Shown: positions 1 through 7,586 of the stretch, one piece after another | How positions within the stretch are numbered: the stretch's first letter is position 1 | How the letters are laid out: the number at the start of each line of letters is the position of its first letter | Assembly: GCF_002211285.1 (NCBI RefSeq) | Contig: NZ_LOKX01000003.1 | Location: 124,001 to 188,000, forward strand | Direction of reading: 5' to 3' | Length of the DNA: 64,000 bases | Source: Rhizobium sp. R635 | GTDB lineage: Bacteria > Pseudomonadota > Alphaproteobacteria > Rhizobiales > Rhizobiaceae | Position numbers and translations under genes: made by a program | Notes under the pieces: generated by a model | The model's database searches: none | Told to the model about the DNA's origin: nothing | What the model saw: only the letters and a program-made list of their open reading frames with translations

Positions 1-801
1 CAGAAAACGCTGGTTCTGCGCGGCGAAGCGCTGCCGTTCCAGTGCCTCGTTGGCGAAGGACTGGACGACACGGATGCCGGCGAGCGCATCTTCGACACGC
101 TCGTTGACGGCGGCGATCTGCCGCTTGCTGGCTTCGAGCGCGCGGTTCATGCGCCGGTTGAAATAGAGGGCATAGACCACCGCCAGCGGCGTGAGCAGCA
201 GGATGAGGGTCGCCAGCAGCGGGTCGATAAAGAACAAGACCAGCATGGCCCCGCCATATTTCAGAACGGCGATGGAGAGATCCTCGGGGCCGTGGTGAAA
301 GAGCTCGCCCAGCCAGAGCGAGTCATTGGTGATGCGGCTCATCAACTGCCCGGTGCGCTGGCGGTCGTAGAAGCTGAAGGAGAGCTTCTGGTAATGCTCG
401 AAGAGTTCCTGCCGCACCGTCGCCTCGATGCGGGCGCCCATGACGTGGCCGCGATAATCGACGAAGAAGATCGCCGCTATCTGCACCGCCAGAACGGCCA
501 GCATCACACCGCCCATGGCAAGGATCTGGGCGAAGGCCTGCGGGGCGTCCGGCAGAGCGAGAAGCCGGCTCGTGACGATGTTGGCGCAGAGCGGCAACGC
601 CACGGCGGTGCCGGCGACGAGGATGGCGCAAACGAGATCCGCCACCAGCAAAGGCAGATGCGGACGATAATAGGAGATGAACTTGCGCATGCGCGACCGG
701 CGCCGCTCGCGGTCGGCGGCGTTCCAATCGTCGCGGAAGAAGTTCAGAAAGAGGTTATGGCGTCGCGAGCTTTTCCTCGCGCGGGAGAACGGAGTGTGCA
801 T
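1..801 (-). CDS. ABC exporter, N-terminal membrane domain (partial, cut by window edge)
   Basis: The minus-strand frame opens at ATG 801 and runs off the left edge, giving 267 residues without a stop. It reads as the transmembrane domain of a type I ABC exporter. A basic N-terminus is followed by several hydrophobic helices and the family-typical stretch YDRQRTGQLMSRITND, then the long cytoplasmic helix ending in QRFAAQNQRFL. The ATP-binding domain would lie left of the window, so the substrate cannot be inferred; lipid A, peptide or multidrug export are all possible. The start follows an in-frame stop, and AAGGA sits about 10 bases upstream. The family call is firm, the function open. Confidence 0.85.
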   Translation of the reverse strand, partial: MHTPFSRARKSSRRHNLFLNFFRDDWNAADRERRRSRMRKFISYYRPHLPLLVADLVCAILVAGTAVALPLCANIVTSRLLALPDAPQAFAQILAMGGVMLAVLAVQIAAIFFVDYRGHVMGARIEATVRQELFEHYQKLSFSFYDRQRTGQLMSRITNDSLWLGELFHHGPEDLSIAVLKYGGAMLVLFFIDPLLATLILLLTPLAVVYALYFNRRMNRALEASKRQIAAVNERVEDALAGIRVVQSFANEALERQRFAAQNQRFL

Positions 802-1109
802 GAAGCAGAATGTCCTTGTGGGCGATGTTTCCTTTCTGTCTGGACAGGGTCGCTCTCATGTCAGTCTCCCGGCGGTTGAATAAATCGAGCCTATAGTATC
901 ACCGAGAACGGCATTCGGTTCAACGCGGTGACGATTGGAGATAGGCCGGTGTTGTCGATGGGCAACAGCGAGCGGTCGTCAGCCACGCTTGGGCGAGTGC
1001 CGATTTTGAGCCTGCACCTTCAAGATTTCTGATCGCTCGTTCAGGGGAATGGATTTGACGGCGAGGCTCGGTGGCAGCAACTTTCTTCATGAGCGAGGAG
1101 AGAGCGAGA
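802..1109. other. intergenic region between divergent genes
   Basis: This 308-base gap separates the minus-strand ABC exporter from the plus-strand GFA gene and must hold both promoters. I see no RNA gene, repeat or convincing operator. A possible early ATG at 857-859 (minus) runs into a stop within about 20 codons. Confidence 0.5.
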
Positions 1110-1511
1110 ATGAGCGAACAACATACAGGCGGGTGTCTTTGCGGGGCCGTGCGATTTTCAATTCGGGGGAAACCCGGACCTGTCGTCGGCTGCCACTGTT
1201 CGCAATGCCGCCGGCAGACGGGGTTTTATTACGCCGCGGTCAACGTGCCGCGCGCCTCTCTTTCGATCGAGGGCGCAGAGGCCATCCGCTGGTATCGGTC
1301 CAGCGAAGAGGCGCAGCGCGGCTTTTGCTCGAATTGCGGCTCGGCATTGTTCTGGCAGGGTGACGGACGCTCGGAAGTCTCGGTGATGGCGGGCACTTTC
1401 GACGAACCGAGCGGCCTTGCCTTCAGCCACCATATCTACTGCGCCGACAAGGGCGATTTCTACGAGATATCAGACGGCCTGCCGCAATATGACAAGTATC
1501 CGCCTGGTTGA
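1110..1511 (+). CDS. GFA / CENP-V family zinc protein
   Basis: A 133-residue protein of the glutathione-dependent formaldehyde-activating (GFA) fold. Seven cysteines stand where the family binds two zinc ions: C9 and C11 (GGCLCGAV), C28, C30 and C33 (GCHCSQCRR), and C73 and C76 (FCSNCG). Members are small cytosolic proteins; some act as S-hydroxymethylglutathione synthase, but most have no proven substrate, so no reaction is assigned. The ATG at 1110 is chosen over upstream ATGs at 1071 and 1089 because a GAGGAGAG Shine-Dalgarno lies just ahead and the family motif begins right after it. The gene appears monocistronic. Confidence 0.85.
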   Translation: MSEQHTGGCLCGAVRFSIRGKPGPVVGCHCSQCRRQTGFYYAAVNVPRASLSIEGAEAIRWYRSSEEAQRGFCSNCGSALFWQGDGRSEVSVMAGTFDEPSGLAFSHHIYCADKGDFYEISDGLPQYDKYPPG

Positions 1512-1528
1512 TGTGAGGATGCCTCGCG

Positions 1529-2059
1529 TCAGGTCTTGGTCGCGAGCGCGGCGGTGAGACGGGCGACGTCTTCGCGCAGCGCCGTCAGTTCGGTCAGCAC
1601 GCTCACGTCGATCTTCTGATGCAGCGAGAGCACTTCGAGTTCGGCCTTGAGGTTGACTTCGTAATCCTTGGCGGCCTCGAAGCGGTCGCGCTCGGCCTGG
1701 CGGTTCTGCGACATCATGATGATCGGCGCCTGGATGGCGGCGAGCATCGACAGGATCAGGTTCAGGAAGACGAATGGATAGGGGTCGAAGGCTTCGCTCA
1801 TGAGGATCGCCGTGTTGATCAGCGTCCAGGCGACGAGGAAAACCAGGAAGGCGATGATGAAGGACCAGGAGCCGCCGACGCGGGCGATGCCGTCGGCGAC
1901 GCGCTGGCCGAACGAGGCTTCGGCGGAGAAGGCGGCGTTGACGTCGGTGGAGATGATCTTGCGTTCGTGCGCTTTCGCCAACACGCGCTTTTCGATGGCG
2001 CCGAGCTCGTCGGCCGGCTTGTCGAAATGATGGTGGACGAAGTTCGAAAGAGTATTCAT
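1529..2059 (-). CDS. DUF1003 membrane protein
   Basis: A 176-residue inner-membrane protein of the DUF1003 family. Two transmembrane helices (about 65-84 and 97-117) flank a short loop containing FDPYPF. The conserved APIIMMSQNRQAERDR segment then leads into a charged, probably coiled-coil tail with EVLSLHQKID. No biochemical function is established for the family. The start is set at ATG 2059 (MNTLSNF); a longer frame begins 20 codons earlier with unconserved sequence. It converges on the GFA gene with 17 bases between stop codons, so neither has room for a separate long terminator. Confidence 0.8.
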   Translation of the reverse strand: MNTLSNFVHHHFDKPADELGAIEKRVLAKAHERKIISTDVNAAFSAEASFGQRVADGIARVGGSWSFIIAFLVFLVAWTLINTAILMSEAFDPYPFVFLNLILSMLAAIQAPIIMMSQNRQAERDRFEAAKDYEVNLKAELEVLSLHQKIDVSVLTELTALREDVARLTAALATKT

Positions 2060-2278
2060 GGCCGTGTTTCCGGTGCTGTCGCTTTCGGCGCAGTATTCCG
2101 CTCCGGCGGCAAATTGCAATGCGGCGTATGGGTGCCCCCGGAGTTCGGCCTAAAACTCGGACCACGGCGGATGGCTGGCTCAGGAACTAAACCTTCAAGA
2201 GTTATGCGAATATTGGATCTATTTTCAGTCGTGTTATTCTATGATAGGTTGAATATGGGGTGATGGGGGGATACGACA

Positions 2279-2839
2279 ATGGATGTGATAGGGACCGAAA
2301 ACGCCGCGCTATCCAATGAGGAGAGATGGCTTAAGCAAGAGCGCAAGATGTTTTCTCGGATCGAGAATGACTTGCGTTACTACGGTGGCGAAGTAAAGCT
2401 GTGCAGACTTGCTCAGACCAATTTGTCTATCGCAGTTATGATATTCGGTGTGCTTACGCCCGTCGTCATCGCTGAGGCCGGCAAAACAGACAGCTTTTTG
2501 GGCCCGCCTGCATTGCTAACTACGATTGCAACCGGAATGGCCGCGTTAGCGGCAATCCTTGAAGGAATACGCCGCATCGGCCGGTTTGATCGGCGGTGGA
2601 TCGCCAATTATTCGGCGGCAACCAAAATCAGGCGACTACGCGACCAATACAGATTGAGGCAGATAGGAAAGCCTGTCGGTTCCGACGACTGGCGGGAAAA
2701 TATCTTCCACTATCAACAGCTGATCAACGACGTTCTCGATAAAGAAACCGCGGTCTTTTTCAAAGACCTGGACAAGCCGGAAAATGAGCCTTCACCAGAG
2801 AAAGATCGGCCCGGCAAGGGCGGAAAGCCAAAGAATTAG
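2279..2839 (+). CDS. two-TM SLATT/DUF4231-like protein
   Basis: 186 residues: an N-terminal charged helix, two transmembrane helices (about 50-66 and 77-96), then a cytoplasmic helical segment with WIANYSAATKIRRLRDQYR and a Lys/Glu/Pro-rich tail. The layout and the W..Y....T.L pattern after TM2 match DUF4231, a member of the SLATT group of two-TM proteins. SLATT proteins are often predicted membrane effectors of nucleotide-triggered conflict systems; that role is inference here. No partner (SMODS/CD-NTase, SLOG, kinase) is adjacent. Gene and upstream DNA are visibly AT-richer than the neighbours and use rarer codons, suggesting transfer. Start at ATG 2279, behind a G-rich stretch. Confidence 0.65.
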   Translation: MDVIGTENAALSNEERWLKQERKMFSRIENDLRYYGGEVKLCRLAQTNLSIAVMIFGVLTPVVIAEAGKTDSFLGPPALLTTIATGMAALAAILEGIRRIGRFDRRWIANYSAATKIRRLRDQYRLRQIGKPVGSDDWRENIFHYQQLINDVLDKETAVFFKDLDKPENEPSPEKDRPGKGGKPKN

Positions 2840-3047
2840 GCAATGCAGCGGCTACAATTTCGTGACGGGCGGAGGCGACCTTCGCTGTCATCGTCCAAGA
2901 TCGGTGCATTGAGATTCTTGCGTGAAATCGCTTAGCTCTTTCTCCGGTGCGCTGAAGTAATCCGGTCACAAAAAATTCGTCACTGCCGGGCGCCGCTTTC
3001 GGAGCGAACATGTTGCCGTTGCGGAAGCTGCGAGCTAAATAAATGAC

Positions 3048-4727
3048 ATGACACAGGAAAACGCTCTCTCTGATATCCTCCGCATCGCCGTCGGCCAGTT
3101 CAATCCGACGGTCGGCGATGTCGCCGGCAATCTCGTCAAAGCCCGCGAGGCGCGCGCCGATGCGGCTCGGGAAGGCGCCGATCTGCTGATCCTGACGGAA
3201 CTCTTCATTTCGGGCTATCCGCCTGAGGATCTGGTGCTGAAACCGGCCTTTATCCGCGCCTGCTGGAAGGCGGTCGAAAGCCTTGCTGCCGATACCGCCG
3301 ATGGCGGGCCGGGCGTCATCATCGGCTTTCCCAGGCAGGACGAGAGCGGGCGTTACAATTCCGTTGCGGTGCTCGACGGCGGCAAGGTGATCGCGGTGCG
3401 CGACAAGGTCGATCTGCCGAACTACGGCGAATTCGACGAGAAGCGCGTCTTCGACCAGGGTGCGATGCCTGGGCCGGTGAATTTCCGCGGCATCAGGCTC
3501 GGCATTCCGATCTGCGAGGATATCTGGGGGGAGCTCGGCGTCTGCGAGACGCTGGCCGAAAGCGGGGCCGAGATCCTGCTGTCGCCGAACGGTTCGCCCT
3601 ATTATCGCGGCAAGGTCGATATCCGTCATCAGGTGGTGCTGAAGCAGGTGATCGAGACCGGCCTGCCGCTGATCTATGCCGCTCAGCTCGGCGGCCAGGA
3701 CGAGCTCGTCTTCGACGGGGCGAGCTTCGCATTCAATGCCGACAAATCGCTGGCCTTCCAGATGAGCCAGTTCGAAACCACTCTGGCGGTAACGACGTGG
3801 AAGCGCGGTGACGCCGGCTGGCACTGCGCCGAAGGGCCGATGGCGCATATCCCCGAAAGCGAAGAGGCCGATTACCGCGCCTGCCTGCTCGGCTTTCGCG
3901 ATTACGTCAACAAGAACGGCTTTAAGACCGTGGTCCTCGGCCTTTCCGGCGGTATCGACTCGGCGATCTGCGCGGCAATTGCCGTCGATGCGCTGGGCGA
4001 GGAGCGGGTGCGCACCGTCATGCTGCCCTACCGCTACACCTCCGAGGATTCGCTGAAGGATGCGGCCGATTGCGCCAAGGCGCTCGGCTGCCGCTACGAT
4101 ATCGTACCGATCGAGGAGCCGGTGACGGGATTCAGCAGCGCGCTTGCCGATCTCTTCGAGGGGACGGACAGCGGCATCACCGAGGAGAACCTGCAGAGCC
4201 GGGCGCGCGGCGTCATCCTGATGGCGATCTCCAACAAATTCGGCGCCATGGTGGTGACGACGGGCAACAAATCGGAAATGTCGGTCGGCTACGCCACGCT
4301 CTATGGTGACATGAACGGCGGCTTCAACCCGATCAAGGACCTCTACAAGATGCAGGTCTATGCGCTGGCCCGCTGGCGCAACGAAAACGTGCCGCCGACT
4401 GCGCTTGGTCCTTCAGGCGAAGTGATCCCGCAGAATATCATCGACAAGGCGCCGTCCGCGGAGCTGCGTCCCGACCAGAAGGACCAGGATTCTCTGCCGC
4501 CTTATCCCGTGCTCGACGATATCCTTGAATGCCTCGTCGAAAAGGAGATGGCGGTCGAGGAGATCGTCGCGCGCGGTCATGACGTGGCGACGGTTCACCG
4601 GGTCGAGCATCTGCTCTATCTCGCCGAATACAAGCGCCGGCAGTCGGCGCCGGGCGTGAAGATCACCAAGAAGAATTTCGGTCGCGATCGGCGCTATCCC
4701 ATCACCAACCGGTTCCGGGATCGCTGA
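3048..4727 (+). CDS. nadE: glutamine-dependent NAD+ synthetase
   Basis: This 559-residue two-domain enzyme makes NAD+ from deamido-NAD+, ATP and glutamine in the cytosol. The N-terminal nitrilase-fold amidotransferase domain shows the catalytic triad E51 (LTELF), K120 (RDKVDLPNYGEFDEKR) and C156 (IPICEDIW). The C-terminal synthetase domain has the PP-loop SGGIDS near residue 300 and the conserved GNKSEMSVGYATLYGDMNG segment. Length fits the bacterial glutamine-dependent type. The TolB-like gene follows 26 bases downstream and could be co-transcribed. The ATG at 3048 lacks a strong Shine-Dalgarno, so the exact start is less certain than the function. Confidence 0.95.
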   Translation: MTQENALSDILRIAVGQFNPTVGDVAGNLVKAREARADAAREGADLLILTELFISGYPPEDLVLKPAFIRACWKAVESLAADTADGGPGVIIGFPRQDESGRYNSVAVLDGGKVIAVRDKVDLPNYGEFDEKRVFDQGAMPGPVNFRGIRLGIPICEDIWGELGVCETLAESGAEILLSPNGSPYYRGKVDIRHQVVLKQVIETGLPLIYAAQLGGQDELVFDGASFAFNADKSLAFQMSQFETTLAVTTWKRGDAGWHCAEGPMAHIPESEEADYRACLLGFRDYVNKNGFKTVVLGLSGGIDSAICAAIAVDALGEERVRTVMLPYRYTSEDSLKDAADCAKALGCRYDIVPIEEPVTGFSSALADLFEGTDSGITEENLQSRARGVILMAISNKFGAMVVTTGNKSEMSVGYATLYGDMNGGFNPIKDLYKMQVYALARWRNENVPPTALGPSGEVIPQNIIDKAPSAELRPDQKDQDSLPPYPVLDDILECLVEKEMAVEEIVARGHDVATVHRVEHLLYLAEYKRRQSAPGVKITKKNFGRDRRYPITNRFRDR

Positions 4728-4753
4728 CGCAATCGGGATATCAGGGAGGCAAT

Positions 4754-5581
4754 ATGCGCAGCTCGGTCGAGATCTACAATGTCAGGACGGGCAGGGCGCG
4801 CGAGGTCTGGCAGACGGACAGGCTGGTGGAAGCGCCGAACTTCTCACCCGATGGTTCCTATCTCCTGCTGAACGGCGACGGGCTGCTCTTCCGGCTGCCG
4901 CTCAATGGCGGCGAGGTGGTTCAGGTCGATACCGGCTTTGCCGTCAACTGCAACAATGACCATGGCATCTCGCCTGACGGCACCGAGATCGTCATCTCCG
5001 ACAAGACCGAATTCGGCAAGTCGGCGATCTATATCCTGCCGATCGAGGGCGGCACGCCGTGGCTCGTTACCCAAAACCAGCCCTCCTACTGGCATGGCTG
5101 GTCGCCGGACGGGCGTCAGCTCGCCTATTGCGGCATTCGCAACGACCTCTTCGATATCTATACGATCTCCGTCGACGGCGGCGTCGAGACGCGGCTGACG
5201 CATGGCGAGGGCCGCAACGACGGGCCGGATTATTCCGCCGATGGGCAATGGATCTATTTCAACTCCAGCCGCACCGGGCTGATGCAGATCTGGCGCATCC
5301 ACCCCGATGGCACGGGTCTCCAGCAGGTGACTTCGGATAATCAAGGGAACTGGTTCGCCCATCCGTCACCCAGGAATGACAAGGTGCTGATCCTGTCCTA
5401 CGACCCATCGGTTTTCGACCATCCGCGCGACCTCGACGTGCGGCTGCGGCTGATGGATATGGACGGCGGCAATCTGAAGACTCTGTTCGAGCTTTTCGGC
5501 GGGCAGGGCACGATCAACGTGCCCTGCTGGTCACCGGATGGTGATGAGTTTGCCTATGTCAGGTATTTTCCGGCGGTTTAA
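4754..5581 (+). CDS. TolB-like WD40/PD40 beta-propeller protein
   Basis: 275 residues built of repeated PD40 blades, recognisable by recurring SPDG motifs: FSPDGSYLL, ISPDGTEIV, WSPDGRQLAY, YSADGQWIYF and WSPDGDEFAY. It resembles the TolB propeller but has no signal peptide and no TolB N-terminal domain, so it is probably cytoplasmic and not the Tol-Pal component. Proteins of this kind are often annotated as TolB-family or biopolymer transporter; no reaction can be assigned. A strong AGGGAGG precedes ATG 4754. The stop overlaps the end of convergent aroG by four bases. Confidence 0.8.
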   Translation: MRSSVEIYNVRTGRAREVWQTDRLVEAPNFSPDGSYLLLNGDGLLFRLPLNGGEVVQVDTGFAVNCNNDHGISPDGTEIVISDKTEFGKSAIYILPIEGGTPWLVTQNQPSYWHGWSPDGRQLAYCGIRNDLFDIYTISVDGGVETRLTHGEGRNDGPDYSADGQWIYFNSSRTGLMQIWRIHPDGTGLQQVTSDNQGNWFAHPSPRNDKVLILSYDPSVFDHPRDLDVRLRLMDMDGGNLKTLFELFGGQGTINVPCWSPDGDEFAYVRYFPAV

Positions 5582-6639
5582 GCTGCTGCCTTGCGCCGCT
5601 CGCGGGCAGCTTTCGCCAGATCTTCCAGCACGCCAACAGACATGTCCCAGTCGATGCAGCCGTCGGTGATGGACTGGCCGTAGGCCAGCGGCTTGCCGGG
5701 GACGAGATCCTGGCGGCCGGCGATGAGGTTGCTTTCGATCATCATGCCCTTGATGTGGCGGTTGCCCGCGGCGATCTGTCCGGCGACGTCCTTGACCACC
5801 CGTGGCTGGTTCATCGGGTCCTTGCTGCTGTTGGCATGGCTGGCGTCGATGAGGATGCGTGGATCGACGCCAAGCTTGACGGCTTCGCCGACAATCGCTT
5901 CGACATCAGCCGCCTCATAATTCGGGCGCTTGCCGCCGCGCAGGATGATGTGGCAGTCCTCATTCCCTCTGGTCGAGGCGATGGCCGCCTGGCCGTCCTT
6001 GGTGACGGCGGGGAAGTGATGCGGCTGCGACGCGGCGAGGATCGCATCGAGCGCGACGCGGGCACTGCCATCGGTGCCGTTCTTGAAACCGATCGGGCAG
6101 GAGAGGCCGGAGGCGAGCTGGCGATGGATCTGGCTTTCGGTCGTGCGGGCGCCGATCGCCCCCCAGCTGACGAGATCGGCAATGTATTGCGGCGTGATCG
6201 TCTCGAGGAATTCGACGCCGGCGGGAAGGCCCATCGCATTGATGTCGAGCAGAAGGCGCCTGGCGATCCGCAGCCCTTCCTCGATGCGGTAGCTGCCGTC
6301 GAGATGCGGGTCGTTCATCAGGCCCTTCCAGCCGACCGTGGTGCGAGGCTTCTCGAAATAGACGCGCATGACGATTTCCAGGTCGCCGGCGAAGCGCTGC
6401 CGCTGTTCCGCCAGCCGCGCGGCATATTCGCGGGCGGCAACGGGATCGTGGATGGAGCAGGGGCCGATGACGACGATCAGGCGGTCGTCTTTGCCCTCAA
6501 GGATCTTGTGGATCGCATTGCGGTTGCTGGTCACGGTCTGGCTGACGGCAGCGGTTCGCGGAATTTCCGCGATGACATCGGCGGGTTTGGTGAGCGGGGT
6601 GATCTCGAGGATACGCAGATCATCGATAGTATCGGACAC
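5578..6639 (-). CDS. aroG: DAHP synthase, class I (AroF/AroG/AroH type)
   Basis: A 353-residue 3-deoxy-D-arabino-heptulosonate-7-phosphate synthase, first enzyme of the shikimate pathway (phosphoenolpyruvate plus erythrose 4-phosphate). Family marks are VIGPCSIHDP, KPRTTVGWKGLMNDP, IGARTTESQIHRQLASGLS, IGFKNGTDGS and IDASHANSSKDP; length matches the E. coli AroF/G/H group. The TATTATCG-rich N-terminus expected of the feedback-sensitive class is present, but which aromatic amino acid inhibits it cannot be read. A Phe/Tyr-rich leader peptide and an intrinsic terminator lie directly upstream, which suggests transcription attenuation by aromatic amino acid supply. The paralogue name (aroF versus aroG) is arbitrary. 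Confidence 0.93.
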   Translation of the reverse strand: MSDTIDDLRILEITPLTKPADVIAEIPRTAAVSQTVTSNRNAIHKILEGKDDRLIVVIGPCSIHDPVAAREYAARLAEQRQRFAGDLEIVMRVYFEKPRTTVGWKGLMNDPHLDGSYRIEEGLRIARRLLLDINAMGLPAGVEFLETITPQYIADLVSWGAIGARTTESQIHRQLASGLSCPIGFKNGTDGSARVALDAILAASQPHHFPAVTKDGQAAIASTRGNEDCHIILRGGKRPNYEAADVEAIVGEAVKLGVDPRILIDASHANSSKDPMNQPRVVKDVAGQIAAGNRHIKGMMIESNLIAGRQDLVPGKPLAYGQSITDGCIDWDMSVGVLEDLAKAARERRKAAA

Positions 6640-6674
6640 GGCATGGCTCCTGTTTGGTCATACCGTGCGGAAAC

Positions 6675-6702
6675 AAAAAAGCCGCCAGGTAGACTAGCGG
6701 CT
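6675..6702 (-). terminator. intrinsic terminator in aroG leader (attenuator)
   Basis: On the minus strand a 9-bp stem (AGCCGCTAG with CTGGCGGCT, one G-T pair) and a 5-base loop are followed immediately by six T. It lies 36 bases before the aroG start codon, so it would stop transcription before the gene unless prevented. The 5' arm can instead pair with sequence overlapping the leader peptide's end (6749-6753 with 6696-6700, and 6741-6745 with 6706-6710). Confidence 0.85.
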
Positions 6703-6730
6703 GTTCGGGTTGTCGTCGCGTCGACTTCAG

Positions 6731-6805
6731 TTACGCATGGACCCGCATCCGCTGAGAGCAGCGGTACGAATAAAATCGCGAGGCGTAGACAGAAGTGATC
6801 GACAT
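6731..6805 (-). CDS. aroG leader peptide (aromatic attenuator)
   Basis: A 24-codon frame, MSITSVYASRFYSYRCSQRM plus four residues, ends 92 bases before aroG. Four of the first 14 codons are Phe or Tyr, three of them in the run Phe-Tyr-Ser-Tyr. A 6-bp hairpin (6749-6764) begins immediately after the last Tyr codon, so a ribosome stalled there would cover its 5' arm and free the 3' arm to form the antiterminator. This is the classical arrangement of amino acid biosynthetic attenuators. The ribosome-binding site is weak. A second overlapping ATG (minus strand, base 6834) opens a longer frame without aromatic clustering and is less likely. Confidence 0.75.
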   Translation of the reverse strand: MSITSVYASRFYSYRCSQRMRVHA

Positions 6806-6942
6806 GCGCCGTGTGTAGCGTGGCGGCGTCTCATTGTCACGCGGAATCTGCAGCCTGAAATGGAGCATCGGCAGCGGCCATGATGCACGTCGCAATCGGT
6901 TTTCCGATGCGACGTGCTTTCAAGCCTTGCAGCCTTGGCAGA

Positions 6943-7527
6943 TCAGAGGGCGTCGACGTTCACGCCGATGGTGATGGCGCCGATCGGAGTGCCCTTGTCG
7001 TCCGAGATCGTCACGCTCGCCTGCGACTGCAGCGTCTGGGTCGATTCGTCCTTCTCGATTTCGTCGATGAAGACGGCGTCCTTGCCCGCGCCGAAGGACT
7101 TCTGGAACTTGGCTTCGTCGCCCTGCCAGTAATCGGAGGTTACGTCGCTCTGGCCGACATTCAGGCCCTTGGCATCCATGACGAAGATCTCGGTGATCTT
7201 GCCGCCGGAAGCAGCCTTCTTTTCCTGCAGGAATTTCGACAGCGCATTGCCGAGCACGCCGTCGATCATCGAGTGATCAGAGCCGTCGACTTCGGCGCGC
7301 CACTTCTTGTCGAGGGCGTCGATATCGGCTGCGCTCAGGTTGGCGTTGGTGGCGTCCTGCGCCTTGAGGGCGTCGACGATGGCGGGATCGCTGAGCCAGG
7401 GCGTAACATCGCTCTTCACGTAGTCGGCGATCGGGGCAAGCTGAGCGGCATCCTGCGCCATGGAGACACCCATGGGCACGGCAGATGCGCTGCAGGCAAT
7501 AAGCAATGCGGTGACAACTCTTTTCAT
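6943..7527 (-). CDS. secreted protein downstream of chemoreceptor
   Basis: 194 residues with a clear Sec signal peptide (basic MKR, hydrophobic core, cleavage likely after VSMAQ near residue 25), so the mature protein is periplasmic. The middle (KITEIFVMDAKGLNVGQSDVTSDYWQGDE) and end (ISDDKGTPIGAITIGVNVD) resemble the beta-sheet part of PDC/Cache sensor domains, but there is no membrane anchor or output domain. It starts 59 bases after the methyl-accepting chemotaxis gene in the same direction, so the two are probably co-transcribed. A role as periplasmic ligand-binding partner of the receptor is inference from context and fold resemblance. Confidence 0.7.
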   Translation of the reverse strand: MKRVVTALLIACSASAVPMGVSMAQDAAQLAPIADYVKSDVTPWLSDPAIVDALKAQDATNANLSAADIDALDKKWRAEVDGSDHSMIDGVLGNALSKFLQEKKAASGGKITEIFVMDAKGLNVGQSDVTSDYWQGDEAKFQKSFGAGKDAVFIDEIEKDESTQTLQSQASVTISDDKGTPIGAITIGVNVDAL

Positions 7528-7586
7528 ATTCTGTTCCCTTCCTGATGATCGGTTGTTGAGGAATTCATTATTGAAGGCTGATTGCG

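Noticed and set aside
4754..5581. TolB-like gene as the Tol-Pal component tolB
   Set aside because: It has no signal peptide or TolB N-terminal domain, and no tol or pal gene is nearby.
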